A program made the position numbers and the translations under genes. A stretch of 64,000 bases of DNA from an uncultured Sphingobacteriaceae bacterium (lineage in GTDB: Bacteria; Bacteroidota; Bacteroidia; Sphingobacteriales; Sphingobacteriaceae). The first letter of the stretch is position 1. Each line of letters opens with the position of its first letter. The DNA lies in contig CAMLLO010000013.1 in the NCBI GenBank assembly GCA_946480915.1, positions 1 through 64,000 on the forward strand, written 5' to 3'. Shown here piece after piece: positions 19,027-28,360 of the stretch. The notes below the pieces were generated by a model. The model had not been told where the DNA came from. It was given only the letters and a program-made list of their open reading frames with translations, and made no database searches.

Positions 19027-19566
19027 ATGAAAAAACAGAATTCAACATCCAATCAAAACGGTCTGCAAGAATCAGGTCTTAAAACTCTTTTTACAGATGA
19101 ATTAAAAGATATACTTTGGGCAGAAAAACACCTTCTAAAGGCTCTTCCCAAAATGGCAAAAGGCGCAACCTCTGACGAATTGCGTTCGTCCATCGAGAAA
19201 CATATGATGGAAACACAAAATCAGATTACCCGACTTGAACAAGTGTTTGAAATGGTGGGACAAAAAGCTACAGGAAAAAAATGTGACGCCATGGAAGGTC
19301 TTGTGGAGGAAGGTAAAAGTATGATGGAAGACACCGAGGAAGGTAGTTTAACCCGCGACGCCGCTATTATTTCTGCGTCGCAGAAGATTGAACATTATGA
19401 AATTGCTTCATATGGCACCTTAAGAACGTTAGCTAATACGCTTGGCCTGACAGAAGCTGCATCCCTACTTGAAGAAACTTTAGAAGAAGAGAAAAACACA
19501 GACGAAAAACTGACTCAAATAGCCGAAAGCTTTGTAAATGAATCAGCGAAAGCAGAAAAAGAATAA
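19027..19566 (+). CDS. YciE/YciF-type ferritin-like protein (DUF892)
   Basis: 179 residues. The central 150 residues match the DUF892 ferritin-like four-helix bundle: 'LFTDELKDILWAEKHLLKALPKMA', 'HMMETQNQITRLEQVFEMVG' and 'SQKIEHYEIASYGTLRTLA', with Glu and His residues spaced for a di-metal site. Members are stress-induced in enterobacteria; the exact reaction is unknown. It is followed after 4 bases by another helical-bundle stress-type gene, suggesting a two-gene operon. The 190-base leader holds a short palindrome CCCTTTGGGAAAGGG at 18947-18961. Confidence 0.88.
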   Translation: MKKQNSTSNQNGLQESGLKTLFTDELKDILWAEKHLLKALPKMAKGATSDELRSSIEKHMMETQNQITRLEQVFEMVGQKATGKKCDAMEGLVEEGKSMMEDTEEGSLTRDAAIISASQKIEHYEIASYGTLRTLANTLGLTEAASLLEETLEEEKNTDEKLTQIAESFVNESAKAEKE

Positions 19567-19570
19567 AACT

Positions 19571-20023
19571 ATGGAAAATAAAGATTTGGTTGATGAACTG
19601 AAACACCTTCTTCATATTGTTAATGATGGAAAAGAAGGATATAAAACCGCTGCAGAGGATGCAGATTCGGCAGAGCTGAAAGCCTTGTTTACAACTTATT
19701 CCATTCAGCGTTCTGAATTCGAAATGGAATTAAAAAGTTGCCTTCAGCAGTTGGGTGCGAGTTCAGAAAATGAAAGTGGAGGTCCTTTAGGTGCCCTGCA
19801 CAGGGTATGGATGAATATTAAAACTGCTATTACAAGCAATGACAACCACGCGATTCTTGATGCTTGCATCACCGGAGAAAAAGCGGCGATAGAGGCTTAT
19901 GACAAAGCTATAAATAACGCTGAAATATCCCCCGAGATGAGAGAAACATTAAATTCTCAACGCAACGAAATCAGTGAAAGTTTAAGAAATGTTCAAAATC
20001 TGGAACAGCAATATGCTTCTTAG
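19571..20023 (+). CDS. PA2169-family four-helix-bundle protein (DUF2383)
   Basis: 150 residues from the ATG at 19571, which is chosen over an in-frame ATG at 19538 because that one lies inside the preceding gene and family members begin near 'NKDLVDELKHLL'. The pattern 'NDGKEGYKTAAEDA', 'YSIQRSEFEMELKS' and 'CITGEKAAIEAYDKAI' matches DUF2383/PA2169 proteins, ferritin-like helical bundles seen next to other stress genes. No signal peptide. It is followed by a clear terminator at 20045, so the unit with the YciE/F-like gene ends here. Confidence 0.85.
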   Translation: MENKDLVDELKHLLHIVNDGKEGYKTAAEDADSAELKALFTTYSIQRSEFEMELKSCLQQLGASSENESGGPLGALHRVWMNIKTAITSNDNHAILDACITGEKAAIEAYDKAINNAEISPEMRETLNSQRNEISESLRNVQNLEQQYAS

Positions 20024-20044
20024 TTAAGCCTCTTTAATCACACT

Positions 20045-20083
20045 AATAGCCCTGACACTTGCATGCCAGGGCTATTTTTATTT
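20045..20083 (+). terminator. Rho-independent terminator
   Basis: AATAGCCCTG (20045-20054) pairs with CAGGGCTATT (20067-20076) across a 12-base loop, followed by TTTATTT. It lies 22 bases after the DUF2383 stop. Confidence 0.9.
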
Positions 20084-20162
20084 AAGTCCTTAGTAAATTG
20101 ATTATTACTTCTAAAAGTGTTTACAGGTTTTTCGCTATTTTCGGCGTTCATCATATATAAAT

Positions 20163-22607
20163 ATGAATTACCCTCGATATCTGTCATGCTTTTTCTTCTT
20201 TTTCTTCTCCTTTTATTGCCAGGCGCAGGAAATTAATCAGCCAAATGCTGCGGAGATAAAGGCAGGCTTGCAACAATTAAATGTAGTAGGAAGCGTACTA
20301 TATATCGCTGCACATCCAGATGACGAAAACACCCGTTTATTAGCTTATTTAGCAAAAGAACGAAAAGTTAGAACCGGCTATCTTTCAATTACCCGCGGCG
20401 ATGGAGGGCAGAACTTAATTGGCACAGAGCAGGCAGAGTTATTGGGAGTAATCCGGACGCAAGAGTTACTGGCGGCAAGAAAAGTAGACGGTGCTGAACA
20501 GTTTTTTACGAGAGCCATTGATTTTGGGTTTTCGAAAACATCCGAAGAATCGCTAAAGCTCTGGGGAAAAGACCAGACATTAGCTGATGTTGTTTGGGTG
20601 ATTAGAAATTTTAGGCCCGACGTTATAATTACCAGATTTCCTGAAGATGGTCGCGCTGGCCACGGACAACATTCCGCATCTGCAATATTAGCCAGAGAAG
20701 CTTTTTATGCAGCAGCTGACCCCAAAAGGTTTCCTGAACAATTACAATACATAAAAACCTGGCAAGCGAAACGAATAGTTTGGAATACTTATAATTTTAA
20801 TAACGCTAATAACACGACAGCCGACGATCAGTTAAAAATCAATGTTGGGTTATACAATCCACTGCTAGGTAAAAGTTACGGGGAGATTGCGGCTCAAAGC
20901 CGAACAAACCATAAAAGCCAGGGGTTTGGAACTGCCAGTCAGCGGGGGGATATAACTGAATACTTTTCCCACGTGGCAGGAACAGAGAGCAAATCTGACT
21001 TATTCGAAGGAAATGATCTGAGCTGGAACAGATTTGAATATGGAAAGGAAATTTCTAATTTGATTGATAAAGCAGTTAAAGAATTTGATGTATCTGTACC
21101 ATATAACTCTGTGGAGTCACTACTAAAAATAAAGCGGTTGCTGGACAAATCTGGCAACAAACACAAAATCGCAGAAGCAGAATCTCTAATATTAGCCTGC
21201 GCGGGTATCTGGTTTGAAATGAACACTCCTGAACCTCAATATGCAGTTGGAGATTCTATCCCTGTAAAACTTCAAGCGATAATGAGGGTGCCTCGCAATT
21301 TCAAATACATGGTAACTATTAGCGAGTCACTCTCAAAGCTAAATAACATCAGTCTTCAACCTAATAAGTTCACTTCTCTAAATAGTAAAATAAAATTTCC
21401 CAACCAAAATATTAGTCAGCCTTATTGGCTCCAATTAGATCACGGCATTGGCTCGTATGTCGTAAATAATCGATATGACGTCGGTACGCCCGAAAATACG
21501 GTCCCCTTTAGTGGAATATTTTCGATAAAAATCGGAGAGGAAACAATTATCATTGTTAAACCTGCAGTGTATAAATTTACCGATCAGGTGCGCGGGGAAG
21601 TGTATCAGCCATTGGTGATTGCCCCTCCGATTACTGCAACCTTGTCCGAAAACGCTTTCATTTTCACTAATGGTTCAAAAAAGATTGAGGTTCAGTTGCA
21701 AAGCTTCCGCGATAATGTATCAGGTGTGCTTAATCTAAATGTGCCGCCAGGATGGAACGTTTCGCCACAAAGTATGAATTTCAACTTCTCAAAAAAGGGA
21801 AGTATAGAAAAGCGATCATTTACCCTTGTACCCGGCGAGAAAGTTACTAAAGGCGATTTACAAGTGGAAGTGGAAGTTGAAAACAAAATTTTTGATAGAT
21901 CAATAAAAGAAATCAAGTATGATCATATTCCGGCTCAAACCCTGTTTCCGAAAGCTGTAGCCCGTTTAGAAAAATTGGATCTAAAAACCACCGGTAAAAA
22001 GATTGCTTACATAGCCGGTGCCGGAGATTTGGTTGAAGAATCGTTAAAACAGATTGGGTATGACGTAACACACCTCTCATTGGATCAGGCTTTAAACAGC
22101 AATCTCTCACTTTTTGATGCAATTATAACAGGAATACGATTGTATAATGTGAACCCTCAAATAAAAGCCGTGCAATCAAAACTACTTGAATATGTATACA
22201 ATGGAGGAGTTCTTTTATCCCAATACAATGTAAACAATCCTCTACAGGTTCAAAACATTGGCCCCTTCCCTTTTGTGTTGAGTCGCGACAGAGTTACCGA
22301 AGAAGATGCAAAAGTAAGTTTTATCGCTCCTAATCACCGGGTTCTGAATTATCCGAATAAAATAACAGAAAAGGATTTTGAGGGATGGGTACAAGAAAGA
22401 GGATTATATTTCACAGCTGAAGCAGATAAGGCATATACCCCAATTCTTAGCTTTAACGACAAAGATGAGAAGCCAAGCAATGGGTCTCTACTTGTAGCTG
22501 ATTATGGTAAAGGAAAATTTGTCTATACATCTTTGTCGTTTTTCAGACAACTGCCGGCAGGGGTACCGGGAGCCTATAGACTATTTGTAAACCTGATTTC
22601 AAAATAA
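20163..22607 (+). CDS. Secreted PIG-L (LmbE) family deacetylase with large C-terminal extension
   Basis: 814 residues. A phenylalanine-rich signal peptide (about 1-22) is followed by a PIG-L domain (about 35-290) with the zinc motif AAHPDDEN and 'GHGQHSAS', so it is probably a zinc-dependent N-acetyl-sugar or related deacetylase outside the cytoplasm. The middle (about 350-590) looks like beta-sandwich domains. The last ~200 residues have a class I glutamine-amidotransferase-like fold without an evident Cys-His-Glu triad. The substrate cannot be read. The small gene at 22619 and a symporter follow within 12 bases, so uptake of a released product is a plausible joint role (inference). Confidence 0.85.
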   Translation: MNYPRYLSCFFFFFFSFYCQAQEINQPNAAEIKAGLQQLNVVGSVLYIAAHPDDENTRLLAYLAKERKVRTGYLSITRGDGGQNLIGTEQAELLGVIRTQELLAARKVDGAEQFFTRAIDFGFSKTSEESLKLWGKDQTLADVVWVIRNFRPDVIITRFPEDGRAGHGQHSASAILAREAFYAAADPKRFPEQLQYIKTWQAKRIVWNTYNFNNANNTTADDQLKINVGLYNPLLGKSYGEIAAQSRTNHKSQGFGTASQRGDITEYFSHVAGTESKSDLFEGNDLSWNRFEYGKEISNLIDKAVKEFDVSVPYNSVESLLKIKRLLDKSGNKHKIAEAESLILACAGIWFEMNTPEPQYAVGDSIPVKLQAIMRVPRNFKYMVTISESLSKLNNISLQPNKFTSLNSKIKFPNQNISQPYWLQLDHGIGSYVVNNRYDVGTPENTVPFSGIFSIKIGEETIIIVKPAVYKFTDQVRGEVYQPLVIAPPITATLSENAFIFTNGSKKIEVQLQSFRDNVSGVLNLNVPPGWNVSPQSMNFNFSKKGSIEKRSFTLVPGEKVTKGDLQVEVEVENKIFDRSIKEIKYDHIPAQTLFPKAVARLEKLDLKTTGKKIAYIAGAGDLVEESLKQIGYDVTHLSLDQALNSNLSLFDAIITGIRLYNVNPQIKAVQSKLLEYVYNGGVLLSQYNVNNPLQVQNIGPFPFVLSRDRVTEEDAKVSFIAPNHRVLNYPNKITEKDFEGWVQERGLYFTAEADKAYTPILSFNDKDEKPSNGSLLVADYGKGKFVYTSLSFFRQLPAGVPGAYRLFVNLISK

Positions 22608-22618
22608 AAAAGAATTTA

Positions 22619-22744
22619 ATGAAAACTCAAGATCCGGAGTTGCCCCCTTTTGTTAAGAGCTGGGGTCAGTTTTACATTCTTTTAATTGCCTGGCTAATTT
22701 TCCTCATTCTGGCATTCTATGGCTTTACCATATATTTCGGATGA
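22619..22744 (+). CDS. 41-residue single-span membrane peptide coupled to the symporter
   Basis: ATG at 22619 opens 41 codons ending in TGA at 22742-22744, which overlaps the symporter start as ATGA. The product begins MKTQDPELPPFVKSWG and continues with a strongly hydrophobic span (about 17-40: Leu, Ile, Trp, Phe rich) ending in Gly. It lies 11 bases after the PIG-L deacetylase stop. The composition, spacing and coupled stop/start argue for a real gene although no family is recognised. It may be a small accessory subunit of the SSS transporter, by analogy with small subunits of other solute:sodium symporters (inference). Confidence 0.7.
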   Translation: MKTQDPELPPFVKSWGQFYILLIAWLIFLILAFYGFTIYFG

Positions 22745-24438
22745 GCGCTTTAGATTGGGGAGTTCTGATTTTTACTCTAATTGGGATTGTTACTTACGGT
22801 ATCTACAAGAGTCGCGGCGCCCAAAATATCCAGGGGTTTTTACTTGGCAATCAATCGTTACCCTGGTATCATGTCTGTCTTTCTGTTATGGCTACGCAGG
22901 CAAGTGCCATTACGTTTCTATCCGCACCGGGCCTGGCCTATTCGTCGGGAATGAGCTTTGTCCAATTTTACTTCGGATTGCCTTTGGCCATGATTGTATT
23001 AAGTATCACATTTGTTCCAATCTTCCACAGACTAAAAGTATATACGGCATACGAGTATCTTGAGCAACGCTTTAACCTTAACACCCGCGTTCTAACAGCA
23101 TTTCTTTTTTTAATTCAACGGGGACTTTCAACCGGGATAACCATTTATGCGCCCTCGATTATTTTATCTACAATTTTAAATATTGACACTACCTACACCA
23201 CTATTTTTATCGGCGGATTAGTTATATGCTACACTGTTTATGGCGGCACTAAAGCAGTTTCGTATACGCAGTTATTGCAAATGAGTATAATATTTTCTGG
23301 CTTACTTGCCGCCGGAATTATGGTTGTACACTTGCTTCCTGCTGATGTTGGTTTTATCAAGGCGATTAAAATCGCCGGTAAAACAGGAAGAACCAATGCT
23401 ATTGATTTCTCATTCGATTGGAATAATCAGTATACAGTGTGGAGCGGAATTATTGGTGGTTTCTTTTTACAGCTCTCTTATTTCGGAACAGACCAGAGTC
23501 AGGTTGGAAGATACTTAACCGGAGCGTCTGTAGCACAAAGCAGATTGGGTCTATTGATGAATGGGCTGGTGAAAATCCCGATGCAGTTTTTGATCTTACT
23601 AATTGGCGTTCTGGTATTTACATTTTATCAATACCAAAAACCGCCTCTTTTCTTTAACAATTATGAGCTCAACAAATTAGAAAAAAGCGTCTATGTAAAT
23701 GAGTTAAATACGATAAAAGCTCAATATGATAATGCTTTTAAAGAAAAGCAAAAGGATTTAACTCAGTTAAATGCGTCGATAAATCTTAATGATGAGGCCT
23801 CTATTGATCAAAGCAGACAGAGATTGAAAGTAGCGGACGAAAAAACGAAATCCCTTCGAAAGAAACTAACAGTGATAATGCAAAGAAATGATCCTGAAGC
23901 CGATATTAATGACAATAACTATATTTTCTTAAGTTTCGTAACCCAATATCTGCCTAAGGGATTAATAGGATTATTGATTGCAATTATTTTTTTGGCTTCG
24001 ATGGGATCTACAGCAAGTGCATTAAATTCTTTAGCGTCAACCACTGTTATTGATGTTTACAAAAGATTGATCCATAAAAATGCTTCAGACAGTGGGTATC
24101 TTTTGGCATCTCGCCTGTCAACGATTGGATGGGGCCTGGTTTGCATTACCATGGCCCTATATGCCAGTAAGCTTGGAAACTTAATAGAAGCTGTGAATAT
24201 TTTAGGCTCTTATATATATGGCACTATCCTCGGTGTGTTCCTGGTTGCCTTCTATGTAAAACATGTCGATGGAAAAGCCGTTTTTTATGCAGCGGTATTA
24301 ACAGAAATAATAGTATGTATTTGTGGGTATCAAAAAGTGGTGGCTTATTTATGGCTCAATGTGATAGGCTGTTTAACCGTTGTTTTCCTGGCTATCTTAA
24401 TACAAAGTTTACAAAAGAAGAAGCCGTTGACCGATTAA
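22741..24438 (+). CDS. Sodium:solute symporter (SSS family)
   Basis: 565 residues, about 13 membrane spans. The N-terminal part shows 'GVLIFTLIGIVTYGIYKSRG' and 'WYHVCLSVMATQASAITFLSAPGLAYSSG', typical of the SSS core, and 'ASMGSTASALNSLASTTVIDVY' forms the Na+-site helix 8-like region. A charged insertion of ~90 residues (about 310-400: Lys/Asp/Gln-rich, coiled-coil-like) separates spans and is found in Bacteroidota members of the family. Substrate unknown, possibly a sugar acid or amino sugar given the deacetylase upstream. Translation is coupled to the 41-residue peptide by an ATGA overlap. Confidence 0.9.
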   Translation: MSALDWGVLIFTLIGIVTYGIYKSRGAQNIQGFLLGNQSLPWYHVCLSVMATQASAITFLSAPGLAYSSGMSFVQFYFGLPLAMIVLSITFVPIFHRLKVYTAYEYLEQRFNLNTRVLTAFLFLIQRGLSTGITIYAPSIILSTILNIDTTYTTIFIGGLVICYTVYGGTKAVSYTQLLQMSIIFSGLLAAGIMVVHLLPADVGFIKAIKIAGKTGRTNAIDFSFDWNNQYTVWSGIIGGFFLQLSYFGTDQSQVGRYLTGASVAQSRLGLLMNGLVKIPMQFLILLIGVLVFTFYQYQKPPLFFNNYELNKLEKSVYVNELNTIKAQYDNAFKEKQKDLTQLNASINLNDEASIDQSRQRLKVADEKTKSLRKKLTVIMQRNDPEADINDNNYIFLSFVTQYLPKGLIGLLIAIIFLASMGSTASALNSLASTTVIDVYKRLIHKNASDSGYLLASRLSTIGWGLVCITMALYASKLGNLIEAVNILGSYIYGTILGVFLVAFYVKHVDGKAVFYAAVLTEIIVCICGYQKVVAYLWLNVIGCLTVVFLAILIQSLQKKKPLTD

Positions 24439-24447
24439 TCAACGGCT
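24422..24447. terminator. Hairpin spanning the symporter stop codon
   Basis: AGCCGTTGA (24422-24430) and TCAACGGCT (24439-24447) form a perfect 9-bp stem with an 8-base loop that contains the TAA stop. It sits between convergent genes and probably ends transcription on both strands. Confidence 0.6.
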
Positions 24448-24464
24448 AAAACATTATTAAAAAA

Positions 24465-25313
24465 CTACTTTTTTGCTTCAGCTAAAAAGGCAGTATGTAA
24501 ACGGATGTATTCGTCATTCTTTAACTCGGTAGCCAACTTCAAACCAGACTCCGCTGTTGCAATTGCTCCTTTTTCATCTCCGGATTTAAGTTGAATTCTG
24601 GCTTTCCACAATTTAATCCAGGGTGCTTTTTGATCCGCAGCCTCTGCCGCGTTAACCCATTCTAATGCTTTCCCTAAATCTTTATTGTTGGTATAGTAGT
24701 ATGTAGCTGCCTGAAAATAGGGCTTCTTTTCGCCTTTCATAGCTTCCCCTATGTTTGCCATCACTTTGCTATCTATATCAGTTGTTAAATCCAGAGATAC
24801 CATGGTATTTTCCCACATAAGCTGCAATTGCGCTGAAGTTTGATACACATTTGCAAACTGGATAGTAAATGTCTCCACCTTATCTTTAAGGGTTGCCGGC
24901 TTCACGTTAAAACGAACCAAATCATCCGCTTCTTTGTAGGTGTAGGCCCCCCACTGCTGAGAACCTTTACTTAGAATTACAGTCCATTCAGTTTTTCCTG
25001 GAATTGTAAATAGGCCATATTCTCCTGCAGGAATTGCTTTCCCATTAATTTCAATTTCGTCGGAAAATTTTATTACAGTTGCGCTATTGGCACCTGTACG
25101 CCATACCTTTCCATAAGGCTCTAATCCTCCAAAGATTACCCGTCCTCTTACGCTCGGTCTGGAATAAGTTAAGGTGATTTTTCCAAGCCCAAAATCCTGA
25201 ATAAGAGTTTGAGTACTGCTGGGCTGTGGCATTTTTAAACCTTGAGCATTGATTTGTGTCGCAAAACACATAACACAAATGGTAAAGACAAATAATTTGT
25301 TAAGTTTTTTCAT
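24465..25313 (-). CDS. DUF2911 domain protein with TPR-like tail
   Basis: 282 residues with a signal peptide (about 1-23, ending at an 'INAQ' cleavage site). The DUF2911 part (about 35-175) is recognisable from 'GKITLTYSRPSVRGRVIFGGLEPYGKVWRTGAN' split around a beta-rich core, 'GEYGLFTIPG' and 'WTVILSKG'. The C-terminal ~90 residues are helical and TPR-like. It is a periplasmic or exported Bacteroidota family of unknown function. Convergent with the symporter gene; upstream, tRNA-Arg is transcribed in the same direction and separated by a terminator. Confidence 0.88.
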   Translation of the reverse strand: MKKLNKLFVFTICVMCFATQINAQGLKMPQPSSTQTLIQDFGLGKITLTYSRPSVRGRVIFGGLEPYGKVWRTGANSATVIKFSDEIEINGKAIPAGEYGLFTIPGKTEWTVILSKGSQQWGAYTYKEADDLVRFNVKPATLKDKVETFTIQFANVYQTSAQLQLMWENTMVSLDLTTDIDSKVMANIGEAMKGEKKPYFQAATYYYTNNKDLGKALEWVNAAEAADQKAPWIKLWKARIQLKSGDEKGAIATAESGLKLATELKNDEYIRLHTAFLAEAKK

Positions 25314-25354
25314 GATTTGATAAATTTTGGCTTAAAAGTACAAATAGAAAAAAT

Positions 25355-25383
25355 AAAAAAACCGCTCAAATGTTAAGCGGTTT
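25355..25383 (-). terminator. Terminator after tRNA-Arg
   Basis: On the minus strand AAACCGCT pairs with AGCGGTTT across nine bases and is followed by a T-rich run. It lies just 3' of tRNA-Arg. Confidence 0.8.
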
Positions 25384-25393
25384 CTATCAGATG

Positions 25394-25467
25394 TACACCC
25401 ATCAGGATTCGAACCTGAGACCGACGGTTTAGAAAACCGTTGCTCTATCCAGCTGAGCTATGGGTGC
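25394..25467 (-). tRNA. tRNA-Arg (anticodon UCU)
   Basis: A 74-base cloverleaf. The acceptor GCACCCA pairs with TGGGTGT (one G-U), the anticodon stem ACGGT/ACCGT holds loop TTTCTAA, so the anticodon is TCT. D arm 'AGCTCAGCTGGATAGAGC' and T arm with GGTTCGAATCC are standard. Confidence 0.95.
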
Positions 25468-25688
25468 CCTTAATGGCTGCAAATATAGAAAAACTTTAAG
25501 TTTTCGCGCAAAATTTTACTATCGCAATCGGATTATTTCTGTACGGGGTTGATAGACATGCCAACTAATTAAGAATCAAATCTATATAAAACCCTCATTT
25601 AAATGCCTTAGAAAAAAACCGGACCAACTTAAAAGTGTCTACCATAAAAATTTTGCCTATCTTGCTTACCTTAATTAATAAAAACAAT

Positions 25689-26909
25689 TTGACATTCGAA
25701 GATTTTAATTTTAACGAAGAGCTTTATGAAGGGCTCTTAAGTATGGGATATAAAGAGCCTACTCCAATACAACAAATGGCTATCCCGGTAGTACAAAAAG
25801 GAAATGACCTGATAGCCTGCGCTCAAACAGGAACAGGAAAAACAGCTTCTTACCTTTTGCCGGTTTTGGACCTTATCAGCAAAACAGATAAAAAGCATAC
25901 AAGTACTTTGATTCTTGCTCCGACACGCGAATTAGCACAGCAAATAGACCAACAGGTTGAAGGCCTGGCCTATTACGTAAATATCAGCTCCGTTGCGGTT
26001 TTTGGAGGAGGTGATGGTTTTATTTATGAACAACAGCGGACTGCGATTCAACATAATGTAAATATTATAATTGCCACTCCAGGCAGGCTTCTGGCACATC
26101 TGTCGTCGGGAATTCTTAAGCTTAACAACGTCAAACATTTGATACTGGATGAAGCCGACCGGATGCTTGATATGGGATTTATGGATGATATTATGCGAAT
26201 TATCAGTCATCTTCCAAAAGAACGCCAGACCTTATTATTCTCGGCAACTATGCCTAATCGCATACGTTCTTTGGCAAATTCAATTTTAAATGATCCCGAG
26301 CAGATCAACATCTCTATTTCTCAGCCCGCAGCAGGTATAGATCAACAGGTTTATAAACTCCACGATCATCAAAAGGTGCCTCTGATTCAGGAGCTACTTA
26401 AAGGGAGTCAATATTCCAGTTCGATAATATTTGCATCTACCAAAGAAAAAGTCAAACTTCTTTATAAAGCTTTAAAGGCTATAGGAATAAAAGTAAAAGC
26501 ATTTCATTCAGATTTGGAGCAAAATGAACGGGAAGACATCTTAAGGGCTTTTAAAAACAGACAGTTACCTGTAATTATTGGAACAGATGCGCTTTCGCGA
26601 GGAATTGATGTTGAAGGAATTGACCTGGTTGTCAACTACGATTGTCCTTCCGATCCAGAAGATTATATTCATAGAATCGGCCGGACAGCCAGAGCTGCAA
26701 CCAAAGGCACAGCTATAACGTTTGTAAATGAACGTGATCAGGGCAAGCTGAACAATATACAGCAGCTAATCGGCCGCGAGATTAACAACCATATATTACC
26801 GGAACATTTAGGTGAGGCTCCTGAATTTAAAACGTTAACTCATAAACCAAAAAAGAAGGGGAAATTCAAATCTAAATCATGGAAAACGAAAAAATCCACG
26901 AGCAGTTAA
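25689..26909 (+). CDS. DEAD-box RNA helicase (RhlE-like)
   Basis: About 406 residues from a TTG at 25689 (reading 'TFEDFNFNEELYEGL'), preferred because family proteins start at this point; a GTG at 25635 would add 18 residues. Q motif 'PTPIQQMAIP', motif I AQTGTGKT, Ia PTRELAQ, II DEAD, III SAT, and VI HRIGRTAR are in order over two RecA-like lobes. The tail is Lys-rich and basic, as in RhlE/CsdA-type helicases that work on rRNA and cold-stable RNA structures. Cytoplasmic, apparently monocistronic. Confidence 0.93.
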   Translation: MTFEDFNFNEELYEGLLSMGYKEPTPIQQMAIPVVQKGNDLIACAQTGTGKTASYLLPVLDLISKTDKKHTSTLILAPTRELAQQIDQQVEGLAYYVNISSVAVFGGGDGFIYEQQRTAIQHNVNIIIATPGRLLAHLSSGILKLNNVKHLILDEADRMLDMGFMDDIMRIISHLPKERQTLLFSATMPNRIRSLANSILNDPEQINISISQPAAGIDQQVYKLHDHQKVPLIQELLKGSQYSSSIIFASTKEKVKLLYKALKAIGIKVKAFHSDLEQNEREDILRAFKNRQLPVIIGTDALSRGIDVEGIDLVVNYDCPSDPEDYIHRIGRTARAATKGTAITFVNERDQGKLNNIQQLIGREINNHILPEHLGEAPEFKTLTHKPKKKGKFKSKSWKTKKSTSS

Positions 26910-26963
26910 AATAAATATCTTTTTTTTTAAAACAATTTGGTACGTGTTTTGAGCACTAATTAA

Positions 26964-28190
26964 ATGAAAGTCTTTTTTCAAAGCTTTCTAACACACATGA
27001 TGAAAGCTTTAGTTTACCTTATTATATTTTTTGCGCCTTTTTCTTTTGTAAAAGCTTCGGGTTTAAGAGATAGCAGCACCATTACAGATAGCACAACGCT
27101 GGTAAAAAACCAGCCGGATTCTATTACCAAAAAAGTATTGGAACTTTTAATAGAAGCACGGGAACTGTCGTTTGAGAAACCGCTCGATGCTGTCAAAAGT
27201 TATCGTTTAGCGTTGGTTACCAATAAAGTAAAAGATGACATATGGGAAGCAGGCATTCGTTTGGAAATGGGAAAGCTACTTGCACTAGCTAAAAATAAGG
27301 AAGCGCTACCGCAATTATTAAAAGCAAATGCCTTATATAAAAAGAAAGCTAATCTCGCGGGGAGAGCGAACGCATTGACTGAAATTTCGAGGCTGTACGA
27401 ATCGACCGGACAGTTTACCTTAGCTCTAAATACCTACAATGAACTGTATAAAATATTGAACAAGCTAGGTGAATCAGTACTGGCAGGGAACGTAGCATCA
27501 CATTTAACAGATACTTTTATCGAAAAGCAAAATTATTCGGAAGCTTTTCATTATGCCGACCTTGCTAAAAATGCGTATTATAAAGTATGCAGAAAAGATA
27601 GTTTAGGGTCAATCTATTATAAAATAGCTCATATAAAGAACAAAGTTAACAGTCCGAAACTGGCCGAGTATTATATTCTTAATCAGGCACTTTCTTACTA
27701 CCGGTCTTCTAATGATATGGAAGGACGATTGAAGAGCTTTGATTTTTTAGGCCACCTTTACCAGGATCAAAAACGTTATTCTCAAGCAAAATGGTTTTAT
27801 TTACAAGCTAACAATCAATCCCGCTTGTCTAATGACACAGCAAATTTAGTTACCTCATTAATTAATTTAGGTTTAGTTAAGGTTTTGATTGGAGATTTAG
27901 CTTTGGCCAAAGAAGATATTAATGAAGCCGAACTGATCATAAAAAGCGACAGTAGTTATGCTCCGCTAATGAAGAAAGCTAAAATTAAACATGCAGCCTT
28001 GTTTAAACAGTTAAATACTGTGGTATTGGCGTCCAATGTAAAATTAACGAAAGCAAAAACTAAATCCGCCATTAAGGCTACAGAAAAAAAAGCTTCGGGT
28101 TCAACCAAATCCACTTCTACAACAGTTTTAGTTGATGCCGATAAAAAAGAAAAGGAAGTACCCGTTCAAAAAAAAACAAAAGGCCGTTAA
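26964..28190 (+). CDS. Exported TPR-repeat protein
   Basis: 408 residues from ATG 26964; ATG 26997 or 27000, about 11-12 residues in, would give a tighter signal peptide 'ALVYLIIFFAPFSFVKASG'. Residues ~65-340 are TPR-like helices ('ALTEISRLYESTGQFTLALNTYNELY', 'FLGHLYQDQKRYSQAKWFYLQAN'). The last ~50 residues are Lys/Thr/Ser-rich and low complexity. It resembles the sensor half of Bacteroidota TPR kinases but has no membrane span or kinase part after the repeats. Function unknown. Confidence 0.8.
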   Translation: MKVFFQSFLTHMMKALVYLIIFFAPFSFVKASGLRDSSTITDSTTLVKNQPDSITKKVLELLIEARELSFEKPLDAVKSYRLALVTNKVKDDIWEAGIRLEMGKLLALAKNKEALPQLLKANALYKKKANLAGRANALTEISRLYESTGQFTLALNTYNELYKILNKLGESVLAGNVASHLTDTFIEKQNYSEAFHYADLAKNAYYKVCRKDSLGSIYYKIAHIKNKVNSPKLAEYYILNQALSYYRSSNDMEGRLKSFDFLGHLYQDQKRYSQAKWFYLQANNQSRLSNDTANLVTSLINLGLVKVLIGDLALAKEDINEAELIIKSDSSYAPLMKKAKIKHAALFKQLNTVVLASNVKLTKAKTKSAIKATEKKASGSTKSTSTTVLVDADKKEKEVPVQKKTKGR

Positions 28191-28303
28191 ACTCTGAAAA
28201 AACTTCCGAATAAATTTATCTCTAAGCAAGCAGCAAGCGCCGGAACTTCTTTTGTTTCTAGCCCTGTGATAGGCTCTTATTCCATGGGCTTAAAATTTCC
28301 AAC

Positions 28304-28335
28304 ATAAAAAAAGCCCTTATCAGGACTTCTTTTTT
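28304..28335 (-). terminator. Terminator after the cold-shock gene
   Basis: On the minus strand AAGTCCT and AGGGCTT pair (one G-T) around GATA and are followed by seven T. This lies 26 bases past the cold-shock protein stop. Confidence 0.75.
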
Positions 28336-28360
28336 TAACAATGCGGCTGTTTATTATTAC

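Noticed and set aside
20188..20222. T/C-rich tract in the PIG-L gene signal sequence as a phase-variable repeat
   Set aside because: The tract is irregular (TTC/TTT mixes), not a long homopolymer or exact tandem repeat, so slippage switching is not supported.
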